Part shown: positions 15,261 through 16,327 of the stretch, piece by piece
Layout: every line of letters starts with the position of its first letter
Numbering within the stretch: position 1 is the stretch's first letter
Assembly: GCA_018711265.1 (NCBI GenBank)
Contig: DVIM01000001.1
Location: 1 to 16,327 of the forward strand
Source of the DNA: Spyradocola merdavium
GTDB taxonomy: Bacteria > Bacillota > Clostridia > Christensenellales > UBA1750
DNA length: 16,327 bases
Reading direction: 5' to 3'
The notes under the pieces: generated by a model
Told to the model about the DNA's origin: nothing
The model's database searches: none
The model's input: the letters and a program-made list of their open reading frames with translations, nothing else
Position numbers and translations under genes: made by a program

Positions 15261-15269
15261 ATTATACCA
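15261..15269 (-). promoter_or_regulatory. Extended -10 promoter of the lar operon
   Basis: On the minus strand TG-G-TATAAT is a perfect extended -10. The 17-bp-upstream position falls in a T-run from the preceding terminator and is not a -35 match. Transcription would start near 15254, only about 15 nt before the larE GTG, just enough for the ribosome site. No nickel or lactate operator is recognisable. Confidence 0.75.
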
Positions 15270-15282
15270 GACACCCGGCGCG

Positions 15283-15329
15283 AAAAAAAGCCCTGCGGCA
15301 GGCGCGGAACCCGCCGCGGGGCTTTTGTT
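15283..15329. terminator. Bidirectional terminator between isomerase and lar operon
   Basis: An 11-bp stem (15289-15299 with 15313-15323, one G-T pair) is flanked by A7 on the left and TTTTGTT on the right. On the minus strand it is followed by T7 and should end the isomerase transcript just before the lar promoter. Confidence 0.88.
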
Positions 15330-15341
15330 ACAACATGTTTA

Positions 15342-15390
15342 CCGGAAGCCGGCCCCTTTACCGGAAGCCGGCCCCTCTGCCGGAATCCGG
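15342..15390. repeat. Three palindromes CCGGAAnCCGG at exact 19-bp spacing
   Basis: CCGGAAGCCGG at 15342-15352 and 15361-15371 and CCGGAATCCGG at 15380-15390 form a tandem repeat of period 19, with the first two units nearly identical (ACCGGAAGCCGGCCCCT). The array starts right after the isomerase stop codon and precedes the terminator. Its function is unknown: possible operator, 3'-UTR structure or slippage product. Confidence 0.85.
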
Positions 15391-15391
15391 T

Positions 15392-16327
15392 TCACTTTCC
15401 CAGGACGCGGCAGACCGGGTCCATGGGATCGGGCTCCACCTCGCCAATGTACTTGCAGGCCTCGCTGAGGATCTGGCTGTAGGAGCCAAACGCGCCGGCC
15501 ACGTGGTGGATGTAGGGGCCGAAGACGAGCTTCTCCTCCCACTTCTCCCAATCGCTGACCTTGACCCAGACGTAGGTGCCGCCCTTTGCCGGCCCGTCCA
15601 CCGCCGTGCCCTGGCCGCTCATGAGGGTGTACTTGCCCTCCAGCGCGTCCATGCGGCAGATGGTCACCGCGCCGTTGTGCAGCTCAAACTGGCCCTGGCC
15701 GCCCGGGGCGATCGCGGGCTTTGCGTTCGGATGCGCCAGGGACACCGGGAACGGTCCGCAGTGCCAGAGGAGCTCCGTGTTGTCGTCGTTGGCATGGCGC
15801 ACGGTGATGTCCGCAAAGAAGATGGGCTCGCGGCCGAGCGTCGCGGCCTTGAGCAGCACCGCGGAGATGGCGCCCAGCACGTCCGTCTCGCACGCGCAGG
15901 GGATGCCCAGGTCCGCCAGCATGCCGATCACCTGGCAGCCGCCCACGCCGATGGCCTGGCCGAGCACGGTCCAGCACTCCAGGGCCACGCCGTCGGACTT
16001 GGACGAAACGACCTTGTCCAGGATGGCGAGCTTGAGCGCCTGCTGCGCGCGCTGGCTTTCGACCGGCATCTTGGAGACGTCGACCTTCTCCGCGTAGAGG
16101 CGGACGCCCTCATCGACCTCGTCGGCGCGCGTTTCCAGGATCTTCTTGACGTCGTTGGCGAGCACCGCGGAGGAGTAGGGCGTGATCTCGATGCCGAACT
16201 TGCGCAGCAGCTCGTCCTCGTTGTAGATGACGGAAAGGAACGGCTGCGGGCGGGAGCCGACCTGCAGGATGCGCATGCCGCGCGCCTTCTTGGCCACGGC
16301 CGCGACCGCGCAGAAGTCCACAAAGCC
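15392..16327 (-). CDS. L-fucose/L-arabinose isomerase family protein, 5' end missing
   Basis: This open frame runs off the right edge, so only the C-terminal 311 or so residues are seen. The GTG at 16321 is internal: the frame continues upstream as Gly-Phe with no ribosome site. It resembles the central and C-terminal domains of fucose/arabinose-type aldose-ketose isomerases. Supporting stretches are GVALECWTVLG, the metal-site-like PCACETDVLGAISAVLL, FFADITVRHANDDNTELLWHCGPFP, and a late His pair in GPYIHHVAGAFG. Glu and Asp of the ACETD segment and the HH pair are likely Mn ligands by family analogy. The substrate sugar cannot be given. It is co-directional with the lar operon but separated by a terminator, so probably a separate transcript. 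Confidence 0.8.
   Translation of the reverse strand, partial: GFVDFCAVAAVAKKARGMRILQVGSRPQPFLSVIYNEDELLRKFGIEITPYSSAVLANDVKKILETRADEVDEGVRLYAEKVDVSKMPVESQRAQQALKLAILDKVVSSKSDGVALECWTVLGQAIGVGGCQVIGMLADLGIPCACETDVLGAISAVLLKAATLGREPIFFADITVRHANDDNTELLWHCGPFPVSLAHPNAKPAIAPGGQGQFELHNGAVTICRMDALEGKYTLMSGQGTAVDGPAKGGTYVWVKVSDWEKWEEKLVFGPYIHHVAGAFGSYSQILSEACKYIGEVEPDPMDPVCRVLGK

Overview
The window looks like chromosomal DNA from a high-GC member of the Firmicutes, most likely class Clostridia and perhaps Christensenellales-like. This is an inference. Every real gene has a strong purine-rich Shine-Dalgarno site, promoters carry TATAAT-type -10 boxes (usually the extended TGnTATAAT form), rho-independent terminators are frequent, and the gene families (YwrD-type gamma-glutamyltransferase, small double zinc-ribbon protein, LarB/C/E set) are common in anaerobic Firmicutes. 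There is no phage, IS element, tRNA, rRNA or CRISPR array.

Layout. (1) 1-1500: a minus-strand gene for a protein built like a 2-oxoacid dehydrogenase E2 subunit (lipoyl domain, long acidic linker, acyltransferase-like C-terminus). It has lost both the lipoyl-lysine and the catalytic His motif, yet is driven by a perfect consensus promoter. (2) 1550-5970: a plus-strand operon of an ABC-F ATPase, a cytoplasmic gamma-glutamyltransferase and a SAM methyltransferase. It is followed by about 340 bp without genes that holds repeated hairpin units. (3) 6250-9120: a minus-strand operon of a HAD phosphatase (YjjG-like), a GH32 beta-fructosidase and a Nif3-like metalloprotein. (4) 9212-9873: a plus-strand transcript with an unusually long (~255 nt), apparently structured leader RNA, then a 100-residue zinc-ribbon protein and a strong terminator. 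(5) 9872-10847: a minus-strand single gene of the zinc-dependent phospholipase C type. (6) 10863-15269: a minus-strand operon larE-larB-larC-guaA-like. (7) 15289-16327: the 3' part of a sugar isomerase (fucose/arabinose isomerase family) running off the window edge, followed by a triple 19-bp palindromic repeat and a terminator.

How the genes work together. LarB, LarC and LarE make the nickel-pincer nucleotide (NPN) cofactor: LarB carboxylates nicotinate adenine dinucleotide, LarE adds sulfur, LarC inserts nickel. LarC is encoded in two frames joined at an A7 slippery run, matching the programmed -1 frameshift known for LarC elsewhere. The last gene of this operon begins 4 nt after larC and encodes a GMP-synthase-family protein. 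Its amidotransferase domain has lost the catalytic Cys and His, and its ATP-pyrophosphatase domain lacks the usual XMP lid motif. No LarA-type client enzyme is in view.

The best candidates for something new are this lar-linked GuaA-like protein, the doubly inactivated E2-like protein, and the leader RNA of the zinc-ribbon gene.
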